Source: Oceanicaulis sp052055585 (GTDB taxonomy: Bacteria > Pseudomonadota > Alphaproteobacteria > Caulobacterales > Maricaulaceae). Taken from it: a stretch of DNA of 64,000 nucleotides. Position numbers and translations under genes: made by a program. The notes beneath the pieces are model-generated. The model did no database searches, had not been told where the DNA came from, and saw nothing but the letters and a program-made list of their open reading frames with translations. Position 1 is the stretch's first letter. Each line of letters begins with the position of its first letter. Below are positions 34,949-43,756 of the stretch, piece after piece. The DNA lies in contig NZ_CP170485.1 of the NCBI RefSeq assembly GCF_052055585.1, positions 1,488,001-1,552,000 of the forward strand, given 5' to 3'.

Positions 34949-35458
34949 TTAGCGCTTCGAGAACTGGAAGCTACGACGGGCTTTCTTACGGCCGTATTTC
35001 TTACGCTCAACCACACGGGAGTCGCGGGTGAGGAAGCCGCCAGCCTTGAGCACGCCACGCAGGGACGGCTCGAAGTAGGTCAGCGCACGGGAGATGCCGT
35101 GACGGACCGCGCCGGCTTGACCGGACAGACCGCCGCCTTTGACGGTGCAGTACACGTCAAACGCATCAACGCGTTCAGCCGCTTCAAACGGCTGGGCGAT
35201 CATCATGCGCAGAACCGGACGTGCGAAGTACACTTCCTGGTCGCGGCCATTGACGATGATCTTGCCGGAGCCCGGCTTGATCCAGACGCGCGCGGTGGCG
35301 TCTTTACGACGGCCGGTTGCGTAGGCGCGGCCAAACTCGTCGAGTTTCGGCTCAGCCAGAACTTGTTCTTCCGGAGCTTCCGGAACGATGTCGGAGCCTG
35401 CGTCCTGCAGAGCGGACTTCAGGTCTTCCAGGGAACGAGCTTCATCAGCCATGTTCAT
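34949..35458 (-). CDS. rpsI: 30S ribosomal protein S9
   Basis: S9 sits in the head of the small subunit with its basic tail near P-site tRNA. The 169 residues contain 'GRRKDATARVWIKPGSGKI', 'GGGLSGQAGAVRHGISRAL' and the basic C-terminus 'RKKYGRKKARRSFQFSKR'. An N-terminal acidic extension of about 40 residues precedes the core, as is usual in Alphaproteobacteria. The start overlaps the rplM stop (TAATG); ATG 35452 is an alternative. Standard rplM-rpsI operon. Confidence 0.97.
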   Translation of the reverse strand: MNMADEARSLEDLKSALQDAGSDIVPEAPEEQVLAEPKLDEFGRAYATGRRKDATARVWIKPGSGKIIVNGRDQEVYFARPVLRMMIAQPFEAAERVDAFDVYCTVKGGGLSGQAGAVRHGISRALTYFEPSLRGVLKAGGFLTRDSRVVERKKYGRKKARRSFQFSKR

Positions 35459-35922
35459 TAGCCCCGCGCGTTCTTGGTGTTCATGGACTTGAAGTCGACG
35501 ACTTCAGGATTTTGCGCTTCATGCGGATGCTCCGCGCCAGCGTACACGCGCAGTTTGGAGAACTGCGCCCGTGCGAGCGGGCTTTCTTTCGGAAGCATGC
35601 GCTTGACGGCCATCTCGACCACGCGCTCGGGGAAACGGCCTTCCAGCACTTTACGCGGAGAGGTTTCCTTGATGCCGCCCGGGTGACCGGTGTGGCGATA
35701 GTAGCGCTTGTCCTGGAACTTGCGGCCCGTGAACACCACTTTGTCGGCATTGATGACGATCACATGATCGCCGGTGTCGACGTGCGGGGTGTATTCAGGG
35801 CGGTGCTTGCCGCGGAGACGCGTGGCGATGTACGCAGCCAGGCGGCCAACAATGGCCCCTTCGGCGTCAATCACGACCCACTTTTTCTCGACGTCCGCGG
35901 GCTTGGCGGTAAAGGTCTTCAT
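35458..35922 (-). CDS. rplM: 50S ribosomal protein L13
   Basis: An early-assembling large-subunit protein of 154 residues with 'KWVVIDAEGAIVGRLAAYIA', 'GDHVIVINADKVVFTGRK', 'YYRHTGHPGG' and 'MLPKESPLARAQFSKLRVY'. First gene of the L13-S9 operon. The 263-base region before it carries the 10-bp palindrome at 36050-36075, 128 bases upstream of this start codon. Confidence 0.97.
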   Translation of the reverse strand: MKTFTAKPADVEKKWVVIDAEGAIVGRLAAYIATRLRGKHRPEYTPHVDTGDHVIVINADKVVFTGRKFQDKRYYRHTGHPGGIKETSPRKVLEGRFPERVVEMAVKRMLPKESPLARAQFSKLRVYAGAEHPHEAQNPEVVDFKSMNTKNARG

Positions 35923-36049
35923 CGCTCTGCCTTGGTGTCCGTTTTAACGCGCCAGGGCCCATCCCTGTCGCGAAGGTGGGCGGCTTCTACGCGCGCCAGA
36001 CAGTCACGTCAACACCTGTTGTGAAATTAGCTGTTTTTCAGGGACTTAG

Positions 36050-36075
36050 AAATACGGTATCGTGTTACCGTATTT
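36050..36075. promoter_or_regulatory. Perfect 10-bp inverted repeat, candidate operator
   Basis: AAATACGGTA and TACCGTATTT are perfect inverted copies separated by 6 bases (TCGTGT). The element lies between the divergent rplM and the 36186 lipoprotein gene, 110 bases before the latter. It lacks a T-run, so it is not a terminator; size and symmetry suit a TetR/MarR/GntR-type dimer. No regulator is encoded next to it. Confidence 0.5.
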
Positions 36076-36185
36076 GAAAAAGCCTGTTGAAATCACGAGG
36101 CTGCAGCCGTTGTGTGACGCGCCTGAGGATTACATATAATGTGCGCTGACACGCGTTTTCGCCCAGTTCCAAGCCGAGGCTGACC

Positions 36186-37211
36186 ATGACCGCACGCCGT
36201 ACCCGTCTTCTCCTTTCCGCTGCGCTTTCCGGCGGCTTGCTGCTGATGGCCGGGTGTGAAGCCCCCGCCCCCGAGCGCGAAGACACTGACGTGACCGTTG
36301 AAACCCGCGACGCGGTGGTCACCAGCGCCTTCGAGACGGCGGGACGCTCTGAATCCCTCATCTTCCTGCCCAATACCGATGCGCCCTGGACCGGTTTGCT
36401 GGCATCCTCGCTCACGGGCGGCGGCTTTGACATCTACAACATTGAGGGTGAGGCGATCATCAGTGCGGCCGGTCCTGAGCTGCGCGGCCTGGCTGGCGTC
36501 TCCAGCTTCGCCCTGCGCGGTGAAACCTTCCCGATCCTCTTCGGTGTGGATGATATAGGTCAGCTGCGCGGTTTCGTGATCGTGCGCGAAACGCGCGAAG
36601 TCATCGAGCTGCCGCTTGAGAGCGATACGGCGATGCCGACCGCTGCAGGCGTGTGCCTGTTTGACGAGGGCATTGGCTATGTGGAGCTGGCGGTGCTGGG
36701 TGAGGACGCCCGGGCGCGCATCGTCCGGGTGCGTGACGCGGGCGGGGCCGGCCTGACGGTTGACGAGCGCGATGTGCGTACCCTGCCCTTCCCGGCCCGC
36801 TCCTGCGCGGCGGCGAACGAGGATCTTCTGGTTGCGGGTCCGACAGCGGGCCTGGCGCGCATCACCCAGACAGACGAACAGACCGCCTTCGCAGCCGGCC
36901 TGTCGGTCACCGATGTCTCCTATACCGAATTGCTGGGCCGTCCGGTGGCGCTGGTCGCCTCGTCCCAGACCGGGCTTGTCTCTGTCTATGACGCGACATC
37001 ACTGGAACTGGTGATGGATGTGCAGTTTGAAGACGGCCTGAGCGCGCCGGCCTTCGAACGCCCCACGGCTCTGGCGGTCACCGAAGCCAATTATGGCGGC
37101 ATGGCGTTCTCAAGCGGCATCATGGCTGTTTACGACGCCGCCGATTCCAGAGTGAAGCTGGTGGCTCGCGAAGTGCTCTCGCGCACGGTTGTGGGGGGAG
37201 ACGAGGCTTAG
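36186..37211 (+). CDS. Lipoprotein with repeat/propeller-like body (phytase-like?), unknown function
   Basis: A 341-residue product with a lipoprotein signal 'LLLSAALSGGLLLMAGCEAP'. The mature part is a succession of short beta-hairpin units ('DVTVETRDAVVTSAFETAG', 'IFLPNTDAPWTGLLASSL', 'GGGFDIYNIEGE', 'VSVYDATSLELVMDV') suggestive of a beta-propeller, as in 3-phytase-like or YncE-like domains; the link to phytases is tentative and no catalytic set is recognised. Predicted to be membrane-anchored in the envelope. Overlaps the convergent ctaA by 4 bases. Confidence 0.72.
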   Translation: MTARRTRLLLSAALSGGLLLMAGCEAPAPEREDTDVTVETRDAVVTSAFETAGRSESLIFLPNTDAPWTGLLASSLTGGGFDIYNIEGEAIISAAGPELRGLAGVSSFALRGETFPILFGVDDIGQLRGFVIVRETREVIELPLESDTAMPTAAGVCLFDEGIGYVELAVLGEDARARIVRVRDAGGAGLTVDERDVRTLPFPARSCAAANEDLLVAGPTAGLARITQTDEQTAFAAGLSVTDVSYTELLGRPVALVASSQTGLVSVYDATSLELVMDVQFEDGLSAPAFERPTALAVTEANYGGMAFSSGIMAVYDAADSRVKLVAREVLSRTVVGGDEA

Positions 37212-38296
37212 GCCTCGCCCTCACTCACCGCGTCTGGCTCCACCAGAACCGCGCCGCGCGCAGCAGTCCAGGCGAGCATGCCGCTCGTCAGGAACAGAAT
37301 GATCGCGCCCGCCTGGTGCATCAGTGACAGGGACAACGGCGCGACGTGGATCAAAGTGACCACGCCCAGCACGACTTGCACCACGAGCGCCGTTGAGACC
37401 ACCACGCCCATGCGCTTGAGCTCTGCGGTCGGGCTTTTGATCATCCGCCAGCCCAGCCACAGGCCGCCCACAAACAGGATGTAGGCGAACCAGCGGTGTT
37501 GCAGCTGTACGGCCGGGCGGCTCTCGAAAACCGCCTGCCAGAACGGCATGCCGCTGAGATAGTCATCCGGGATCAACTGGCCGTAAAACCCGGGCCAGGT
37601 GTTGAAGATGCGTCCGGCATCCAGCCCCGCCACGAAGGCGCCAAGCGCAATCTGGACCAACACAGCCGCCCAGAAGATCGCCGCCGGGCGGAACAGTCTG
37701 GACCGCGTCAGGGCCTGCGCCTGCCCGTATCTGAGCTCCAGCGCCGTCCATAGCGTCAGCCCCAGTATCAGGAAGGCCATGCTGAGATGGGTCGCCAGCC
37801 GGTATTGGCTGACATCCAGACGATCCACGAGCCCCGAAGACACCATCCACCAGCCGATCGCGCCCTGAAGCCCGCCCAGACCAAACAGCACCCAGAGGCG
37901 CGGCAGAAGCCGTGTCGGCGCCTGTTTGGTGAACAGGAAAAACATGAAGGGCGCGAAATAGACGAGGCCCAGCGTACGGCCGAGCTGGCGATGACCCCAT
38001 TCCCACCAGTAGATGAACTGGAACTCGGCCATGGACATGCCGCGGTTCTGTTCCTGGTATTCGGGGATCTGGCGATATTTCTCGAGCTCGATCTCCCAGC
38101 CCGCTTCGGTCAGCGGCGGGATAGCGCCGGTGACGGGCCGCCATTCGGTGATCGACAGACCTGAGTCCGTCAGACGCGTCGCCCCGCCGACAATGATCAT
38201 GGCGCAGACAAACAGCCCCACCACCACCAGCCACCAGAACATGCCGCGATGGGTGTCAGCGGCGGTGAAAGGCTTGGGCAGAGCGTGCGCAGTCAT
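37208..38296 (-). CDS. ctaA: Haem A synthase (COX15/CtaA)
   Basis: CtaA oxidises the C8 methyl of haem O to make haem A for aa3-type cytochrome c oxidase. The 362 residues form about eight membrane helices with 'GGATRLTDSGLSITEWRPV' in the first loop, 'FIYWWEWGHRQLGRTLGL', 'RLATHLSMAF', 'LQHRWFAYILF' and 'LMHQAGAIILF', holding the conserved haem-ligand histidines. This is the longer alphaproteobacterial/mitochondrial type. Monocistronic; the start has no strong ribosome-binding site. Confidence 0.95.
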   Translation of the reverse strand: MTAHALPKPFTAADTHRGMFWWLVVVGLFVCAMIIVGGATRLTDSGLSITEWRPVTGAIPPLTEAGWEIELEKYRQIPEYQEQNRGMSMAEFQFIYWWEWGHRQLGRTLGLVYFAPFMFFLFTKQAPTRLLPRLWVLFGLGGLQGAIGWWMVSSGLVDRLDVSQYRLATHLSMAFLILGLTLWTALELRYGQAQALTRSRLFRPAAIFWAAVLVQIALGAFVAGLDAGRIFNTWPGFYGQLIPDDYLSGMPFWQAVFESRPAVQLQHRWFAYILFVGGLWLGWRMIKSPTAELKRMGVVVSTALVVQVVLGVVTLIHVAPLSLSLMHQAGAIILFLTSGMLAWTAARGAVLVEPDAVSEGEA

Positions 38297-38461
38297 CTCG
38301 GATCCTGATCGAACAAGGCGTCATGCTAGCTACATATCGGACCGGGACGCAGGGGCAAGGCGCGGCTGCGGCGTTGCGTCAGTGCTGCAGGCGCAAAACA
38401 GGGCTGGTCAGAAACTCCTTAGCGCCTTACCTTTCTTTCAAAATTTAGGGAGGAGCGCATC

Positions 38462-39640
38462 ATGTCGCTTGAAAATTTCCGTAAGGAAACAAAAGATTGG
38501 CTCGAGGCCAACTGTCCCCCGAGCATGCGTCAGCCGATCAAGTCCGAAGCTGATATCTGCTGGGGCGGACGCAACTGGACCTTCGCCAGTGAAGACCAGA
38601 AAGTCTGGCTCGAGCGTATGGCCGAGCGCGGCTGGACTGTGCCGACCTGGCCCAAGGAATATGGCGGCGGCGGCCTGAGCAAGGAAGAAGCATTTGTCCT
38701 CAAAGAGGAACTGAAGGCGATCAACGCCCGCTCACCGCTCGACAGCTTCGGCATCTGGATGCTGGGCCCGGCGCTTTTGAAATACGGCACGCATGAGCAG
38801 AAGCTGGAATTCCTGCCCCCGATCGCGCGCGGCGAGATCCGCTGGTGCCAGGGCTATTCCGAGCCGGGCGCAGGCTCTGACCTCGTCTCCCTGCGCACCA
38901 AGGGCGTGCTGGACGGCGACACCTATACGGTCAACGGCCAGAAAGTCTGGACCTCCTATGCGGACAAGTCCGACTGGATCTTTGCGCTGGTTCGCACCGA
39001 AGCGGATGCGCCGAAATACAACGGCATCTCCTTCCTGCTGCTGGACATGGACCAGCCGGGCGTCACGACCAAGCCGATCAAGCTGATCTCGGGCAAGTCG
39101 CCCTTCTGCGAGACCTTCTTTGACGACGCCAAGGCGCTGGTGAAGAACCGGGTCGGCGACGCCGGTCAGGGCTGGGAAATCGCCAAATACCTGCTCAGCC
39201 ACGAACGCGCCGGCATCGTGTCCGAAGCCGCCTTTGGCGGTCTCAACCCGGTCACCGCTGCGCACCAGTCCGGTGAAGTGGATGCGGACGGCAAGATGTC
39301 CGACCCGATCCTGCGGGGCGATGTGGCCCGCCTGACCATTGATGGTCTGGCGTTCGACGCCACCATGCGCCGGGTGAAGGAAGAGGCTGACCATGGCGAA
39401 GGCGTGGGCGCGCGCGCGTCCTTGCTCAAATACATGGGGACGGAACTCAACAAGCGCCGCAACGAGCTGAACATGTCCGCTCTGGGCTATGACGGCTTGC
39501 TGTGGGAAGGCGAGAAGGAGAGCGATGGCGAAGTCGCGCGCTCCTGGTTGCGCTCGCGCGCCAACTCCATCGAAGGCGGCACCAGCGAGATCAACCTCAA
39601 CATCGTCGCCAAGCGCGTTCTGAACCTGCCGGGCGCGTAA
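38462..39640 (+). CDS. Acyl-CoA dehydrogenase family protein (first of a pair)
   Basis: A 392-residue flavoenzyme of the acyl-CoA dehydrogenase fold with 'GYSEPGAGSDLVSLRTKGVL' (FAD/substrate region), 'NGQKVWTSYADKSDWIFALV' and C-terminal 'ANSIEGGTSEINLNIVAKRVL'. ATG 38462 has GGGAGGAG upstream. It is followed after 27 bases by a second, divergent-sequence ACAD, an arrangement typical of alpha2beta2 heteromeric enzymes such as those acting on steroid side chains or bulky acyl-CoAs. Substrate not determinable. Confidence 0.9.
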   Translation: MSLENFRKETKDWLEANCPPSMRQPIKSEADICWGGRNWTFASEDQKVWLERMAERGWTVPTWPKEYGGGGLSKEEAFVLKEELKAINARSPLDSFGIWMLGPALLKYGTHEQKLEFLPPIARGEIRWCQGYSEPGAGSDLVSLRTKGVLDGDTYTVNGQKVWTSYADKSDWIFALVRTEADAPKYNGISFLLLDMDQPGVTTKPIKLISGKSPFCETFFDDAKALVKNRVGDAGQGWEIAKYLLSHERAGIVSEAAFGGLNPVTAAHQSGEVDADGKMSDPILRGDVARLTIDGLAFDATMRRVKEEADHGEGVGARASLLKYMGTELNKRRNELNMSALGYDGLLWEGEKESDGEVARSWLRSRANSIEGGTSEINLNIVAKRVLNLPGA

Positions 39641-39667
39641 GCGCACCTAAACTCAAGGACTGTATCG

Positions 39668-40792
39668 ATGAGCTTTGTTCTCAACGAAGACGAGCAGATG
39701 CTGCGTGATTCCGCGCGCGCTTTCCTCGCCGAATCCTCTCCCGTCACGGCCCTTCGCGCGCTGCGCGATGACAAAAGCCCGACGGGTTTCTCCTCTGAAC
39801 TGTGGTCATCCTTTGCTGAAATGGGCTGGTCCGGCGTGCTCGTCGGCGAAGACCATGGCGGCGTGGATATGGGCTATGCCGCAGCCGGTCTGGTGCTGGA
39901 AGAAATGGGACGCACCCTCGCCTCCTCGCCCTTCCTTTCGACCTCGGTTCTGGCGGCCACCGCCTTCAACCTCGCCGGCACGGACGCGCAGAAAGCCAAA
40001 TGGCTGCCGAAAATCGCAGCGGGCGAGACTGTCATCGCCATCGCTCTGGATGAACGCGCCCGTCACAACCCCGACCATATCGAGACGCGGGCGAAGAAAG
40101 ACGGCAACGGCTTTGTTCTGTCTGGCAAAAAGCGTTTCGTGAATGAAGGCGCTGGCGCAGACCTGCTGATCGTGGTCGCGCGCATGGATGACGACCAGAT
40201 CGGTCTGTTCATGGTCGATCCGAAAGCCAATGGCGTGTCTCGTGAAGACCGCCGCACCCTCGACAGCCATGTGCCGGCTGACTTCACCTTTGATGATGTG
40301 AAACTGGATGGCGACGCCTTCCTGTCGGGTGCGGACGATTCAGACGCCGCCTATCGCCGTCTTCTGGATGCGGGCCGGGCCTGTCAGGCCGCTGAATCCC
40401 TTGGCGTGGCGGAACAGGCGTTTGACGACACCATCGCCTACATCTCCGAGCGCGAGCAGTTCGGCGTGCCGATCTCGAGCTTCCAGGGCCTGCAACACCG
40501 CGCCGCCCATCTTCTGGGCGAGCTGGAGCTGGCCCGCTCGCTGGTGCGCCGGGCGCTCACCACGCTGGATACCCAGCCGAGCCAGGCCCCGCTCTGGTGC
40601 GTGGCGGCGAAAGCCAAGGCGACCCAGGTATCGCGCCTCGCGGCCGCAGAAGGCATCCAGATGCATGGCGGCGTCGGCATGACCGACGAGTATGATATCG
40701 GCCTGTACTACAAGCGCGCACAGGCGGCTGGCGAGTTCCTGGGCGATGACGCCTTCAACGCAGGCGAAGTGGCCCGGATGAGCGGCTACTAG
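39668..40792 (+). CDS. Acyl-CoA dehydrogenase family protein (second of a pair)
   Basis: A 374-residue ACAD-fold protein with 'LGVAEQAFDDTIAYISEREQ', 'PISSFQGLQHRAAHLLGELE' and 'AEGIQMHGGVGMTDEYDIGL'. It is shorter and less canonical in the middle than its upstream partner: the usual 'TEPxAGSD'-type loop is replaced by 'LDERARHNPDHIETRA'. This fits the non-catalytic or half-FAD-site subunit of a heterotetramer. It ends at a bidirectional terminator (40814-40847) shared with the convergent MarR gene. Confidence 0.9.
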   Translation: MSFVLNEDEQMLRDSARAFLAESSPVTALRALRDDKSPTGFSSELWSSFAEMGWSGVLVGEDHGGVDMGYAAAGLVLEEMGRTLASSPFLSTSVLAATAFNLAGTDAQKAKWLPKIAAGETVIAIALDERARHNPDHIETRAKKDGNGFVLSGKKRFVNEGAGADLLIVVARMDDDQIGLFMVDPKANGVSREDRRTLDSHVPADFTFDDVKLDGDAFLSGADDSDAAYRRLLDAGRACQAAESLGVAEQAFDDTIAYISEREQFGVPISSFQGLQHRAAHLLGELELARSLVRRALTTLDTQPSQAPLWCVAAKAKATQVSRLAAAEGIQMHGGVGMTDEYDIGLYYKRAQAAGEFLGDDAFNAGEVARMSGY

Positions 40793-40813
40793 ACGCTGCA
40801 CACGTCTGAAACC

Positions 40814-40847
40814 AAAGGGCGGGACCGCATCGCGGCCCCGCCCTTTT
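40814..40847. terminator. Bidirectional Rho-independent terminator
   Basis: AAAGGGCGGG and the matching CCCGCCCTTTT form a stem (with an inner CCGC/GCGG continuation) between the convergent ACAD and MarR genes; T's follow on the plus strand and A's precede it. Confidence 0.88.
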
Positions 40848-40851
40848 CATG

Positions 40852-41376
40852 TCAGCTGGCGTCTGTCTCGTCCTCGGGATCGACCTTGGACTGGTCGTAT
40901 TCGTAAAGATGCTTCATCTCGCCAGCGGCCAGAATGGGCGACGCATCGATATCCTTGGCGTCCATCAGCTCGGCGACCCGCTGCACCGAAGCAATCAGCA
41001 TGTGTTGCTCCCAGCTGGGCAATTCCCGGAACGCACGCAAAAAGCCCGCCTGAAGCAGCTCCGGAGCGCCTTGAGCCTTCTCAAGCCCCAAAGACGTCAG
41101 GCCGACAAGCACCACCCGGCGATCACTTTCCGAGCGGCGGCGTTCAACGAATTTCTGCGCCTCCAGCCGGTCAAGGATCGAGGTGACGGTCGCCTGGCTC
41201 AGCGACACCACGCGCGCAATGGCGCTGGGCGCCAGCTCGCCGCGTTGCCGCAGGGATTGCAGCACCACCAGCTGTGGCGCAGTCAGCCCGGAGCTTTTCA
41301 CCAGGCGCTTGGAGTGAATATCGATCGCGCGCGTAATACGGCGCAAGGCGATCAGGATCTCATCGTAATCAGACAT
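40852..41376 (-). CDS. MarR family transcriptional regulator
   Basis: A winged-helix regulator of about 174 residues: 'LTAPQLVVLQSLRQRGELAP', 'IARVVSLSQATVTSILDRLE' (recognition helix) and the wing 'VERRRSESDRRVVLVGLT'. In-frame ATGs at 41376, 41385, 41388 and upstream to 41406 make the start uncertain. It ends against the acyl-CoA dehydrogenase pair, so control of those genes or of the serine hydrolase on its other side is possible. Ligand unknown. Confidence 0.9.
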   Translation of the reverse strand: MSDYDEILIALRRITRAIDIHSKRLVKSSGLTAPQLVVLQSLRQRGELAPSAIARVVSLSQATVTSILDRLEAQKFVERRRSESDRRVVLVGLTSLGLEKAQGAPELLQAGFLRAFRELPSWEQHMLIASVQRVAELMDAKDIDASPILAAGEMKHLYEYDQSKVDPEDETDAS

Positions 41377-41520
41377 CGAACTCATCATGAGCATGCGCGA
41401 ACGCAAGAAGACTATGTCGGCTTATCACGAGTTTGTTCGGAAAGGAAAAGTCGGAGTGATGAAGATTGAGTCAGCCCCCCTTCCTGATTCCCGGACATGC
41501 CTGAGCCTTGGCGCATTGCA

Positions 41521-42618
41521 TCAGTCGTTTGAGCGCAAACGCCCGATGATCGCGTTTGAAGCGCCGTTAAGGTCCGCCTGGGCGGTCGAGCTGACAGAAG
41601 GCGTCACCATGAAAATGCCCAATCCCGCTTCGGGATAAATGGATATCCAGGCGGACGTCCCGAACGTACCGCCGCCATGATAAAGCTGACCCACGGTGTC
41701 GAGTCTGAACGTGTTCCAGATATAGGCGCGTCCAAGTCCATCGGATTCGCCAACCAGCAATGTGACGGCGTCCCGCGCCAGCGGCTCCTCACTGGTCAGA
41801 TAATAGCGCATATATCGGCCCATATCCGCAGCCGTGGACTTCAACCCGCCCGCCGGATTGAAATACATGGATGCATCCGGAGCCTGGTCGCCATCAGCCT
41901 GCCGCCCGACTTGCCAGCGAGCATGCTGTTCTGCAGTGAGCGCACTATAGGTTTCCGTCTGGCCTGTGCGTGCAAAGACCTGTTCGGTCAGGAGTTCGTC
42001 AAAGGGGGTCTCGTAGACACGCTCCAGGATCAAACCCAGAAGCCGCACAGCTGCATTGGAATAGCGATATTGCTCACCCGGGACCGAGAGAAGTTCCATG
42101 GACTGCAAACGATCCACAAGATCACTCTGGTCATGGTCCAGAAAACAGGCGAGCAGCGCCTCAGAGGTCAGATCAGGGGCGTCGCACGCGAGATCCTGAG
42201 GCATGCCGGAGACATGGGTCGCAAGATGTCGGATCGTGGCGTGCTCGCCGTTTTTCGAGAACACCCCTGGATCCAGTTCCGGCATATACAGCGCCACAGG
42301 ATCATCCAGAGCGAGCAGCCCATCAGAGACAGCCAGCGCCAACAGCAGGCCGGTATGTGTCTTGGTCAGGGAACCGATATCATACAGCGTCTCATCATCG
42401 GGAGACGCGCCATCGGACAGCTGTCCGAAGTGATAGGTTGAAAGTTCACCCTGCTCGACAATCGCCACGGATACAGAATTAAATCCGGTCTGCGCCATCA
42501 AGGCCCCGACTTCTTCGCGGACGAGCTCGGCCTGATTTTCAGATTGCGCGTCTGTCCGTGAGGCGGCGCTCAGCATCACCAGGAGCGCGAGCGCCAAGGC
42601 CTGCGTTGGAAATCGCAT
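41521..42618 (-). CDS. Serine hydrolase, beta-lactamase class C / penicillin-binding fold, exported
   Basis: A 365-residue protein with a signal peptide ('ALALALLVMLSAASRTDA') and the class C beta-lactamase/DD-peptidase motifs: S-x-x-K as 'GSLTKTHTG', Y-x-N as 'YRYSNAAVRLLGLILE', and H-x-G as 'LYHGGGTFG'. ATG 42618 follows AGGGAGAG; an upstream ATG at 42657 would spoil the signal. Likely a periplasmic esterase, DD-carboxypeptidase or amidohydrolase of the EstB/AmpH kind rather than a true beta-lactamase. Monocistronic, between marR and tRNA-Pro. Confidence 0.88.
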   Translation of the reverse strand: MRFPTQALALALLVMLSAASRTDAQSENQAELVREEVGALMAQTGFNSVSVAIVEQGELSTYHFGQLSDGASPDDETLYDIGSLTKTHTGLLLALAVSDGLLALDDPVALYMPELDPGVFSKNGEHATIRHLATHVSGMPQDLACDAPDLTSEALLACFLDHDQSDLVDRLQSMELLSVPGEQYRYSNAAVRLLGLILERVYETPFDELLTEQVFARTGQTETYSALTAEQHARWQVGRQADGDQAPDASMYFNPAGGLKSTAADMGRYMRYYLTSEEPLARDAVTLLVGESDGLGRAYIWNTFRLDTVGQLYHGGGTFGTSAWISIYPEAGLGIFMVTPSVSSTAQADLNGASNAIIGRLRSND

Positions 42619-42771
42619 CCGTCTCTCCCTCTTCCCATCGTTTTGATCCCCGCTCAAACGAGCAGACTTTCAAACGCGGATAGCAGAAGACAACGCACTG
42701 ATCTTCTCACAGTGTCGTCATATGTTTCGCGAACTTGGGGAAAACAAATGGGAAGTCTTTGAAAAGGGAAA

Positions 42772-42849
42772 TGGTCGGAACGGCGAGATTTGAACTCGCG
42801 ACCCCTGGTCCCCCAGACCAGTGCGCTAACCGGGCTGCGCCACGTTCCG
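42772..42849 (-). tRNA. tRNA-Pro (anticodon GGG)
   Basis: A 78-base cloverleaf with encoded CCA: acceptor CGGAACG/CGTTCCG, anticodon loop CTGGGGG (GGG), T-arm GTTCAAATC. The AT-rich patch 42850-44404 begins at its 5' end. Confidence 0.95.
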
Positions 42850-43036
42850 ACTTTCCACTCTCCGAACACGTCCCGGCGTTCGAAGAGGTGGGATGTATAA
42901 AAGCCTACAAGCTGTCAGGCAACCATTCTGCGCGGTCTGTGGCAGACCTGTTGCAGCACGAAAGAGGCCTGTCGATCAGGCGTCGTCATGACTCATCAAA
43001 TTCTGGAAATATCTAGAAAGTTTAAGAAAGCAATAT

Positions 43037-43756
43037 TCACTCGCCAGACCTGCAAGCACTCCATCCATCGCGACTGGCGACGACAACGCCATCCGCCATA
43101 CTGGCAAGGCTTCGAACGTCCATAATATTGCTAACCAGCTCCGCAACACCTAACCCAATTCTTCGCAATAAACCGAAGAGTCCTCTTGAGGGCATCGCCT
43201 GCAATGCTCTTCGAATTCTCTCATGAGTCATCATTCCAGCGCCGATAGAAAGCCCTTCTCTCATTGCATTCTGTACAGCATACGCTCCATTACTTAGTCC
43301 ATTATCTGGACACAATCCAGACCTTTCCAGCTCTAACTCGCTTGACTGAATTTGAGTTAATGCTCTATCTAACTCAACCAAACTCCTAGATAGATCATCA
43401 ACAACGTCAATATTCCGCAAAGCCATTTCATTTAACGTTTGCAGCCTATTGAGACTGGATGTTATCTCAATGAGATTTGATATAGCTTGTTCCCTCCGAA
43501 CAAGTGCATATTCACGTCTTTCAATTAAATCGGAATTCAACTCATAATTATTACCAGCCAGCTCTTCAAGTCTAATCAAATGTCTCTCGCGACCAGCTTG
43601 TCGCCTCTCCCATGCCAATTCACACTGTCTAGCCCGTATGACATCAACCTTTTCCGGATCGCACGAGACCACTCCTGCGCGATCAAAAGCGCTTGATGAA
43701 CACCCAAAAAGAAAAAGCACGACAACAAAATAAAGTGAGATAGCGTTACGGATCAT
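43037..43756 (-). CDS. Coiled-coil lipoprotein of unknown function (downstream partner)
   Basis: A 239-residue product with a lipoprotein signal 'SLYFVVVLFLFGCSSSA' (Cys near residue 19). Residues about 45-150 are strongly helical and charged with heptad-like spacing ('LERREYALVRREQ'-type segments), followed by a Gly/Ala-containing C-terminal half with an amphipathic or weakly hydrophobic stretch ('GLFGLLRRIGLGVAELVSNI'). Three further cysteines (near residues 32, 44 and 145) could form disulphides. Codon use is AT-rich and foreign to the window. The start overlaps the upstream lipoprotein stop by 4 bases (43753-43756), so the two are co-translated. No family recognised. Confidence 0.75.
   Translation of the reverse strand: MIRNAISLYFVVVLFLFGCSSSAFDRAGVVSCDPEKVDVIRARQCELAWERRQAGRERHLIRLEELAGNNYELNSDLIERREYALVRREQAISNLIEITSSLNRLQTLNEMALRNIDVVDDLSRSLVELDRALTQIQSSELELERSGLCPDNGLSNGAYAVQNAMREGLSIGAGMMTHERIRRALQAMPSRGLFGLLRRIGLGVAELVSNIMDVRSLASMADGVVVASRDGWSACRSGE

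Noticed and set aside
41521..42618. Antibiotic-resistance beta-lactamase
   Set aside because: The SxxK, YxN and HxG motifs are shared with esterases and DD-peptidases; no resistance context or close AmpC features are visible.
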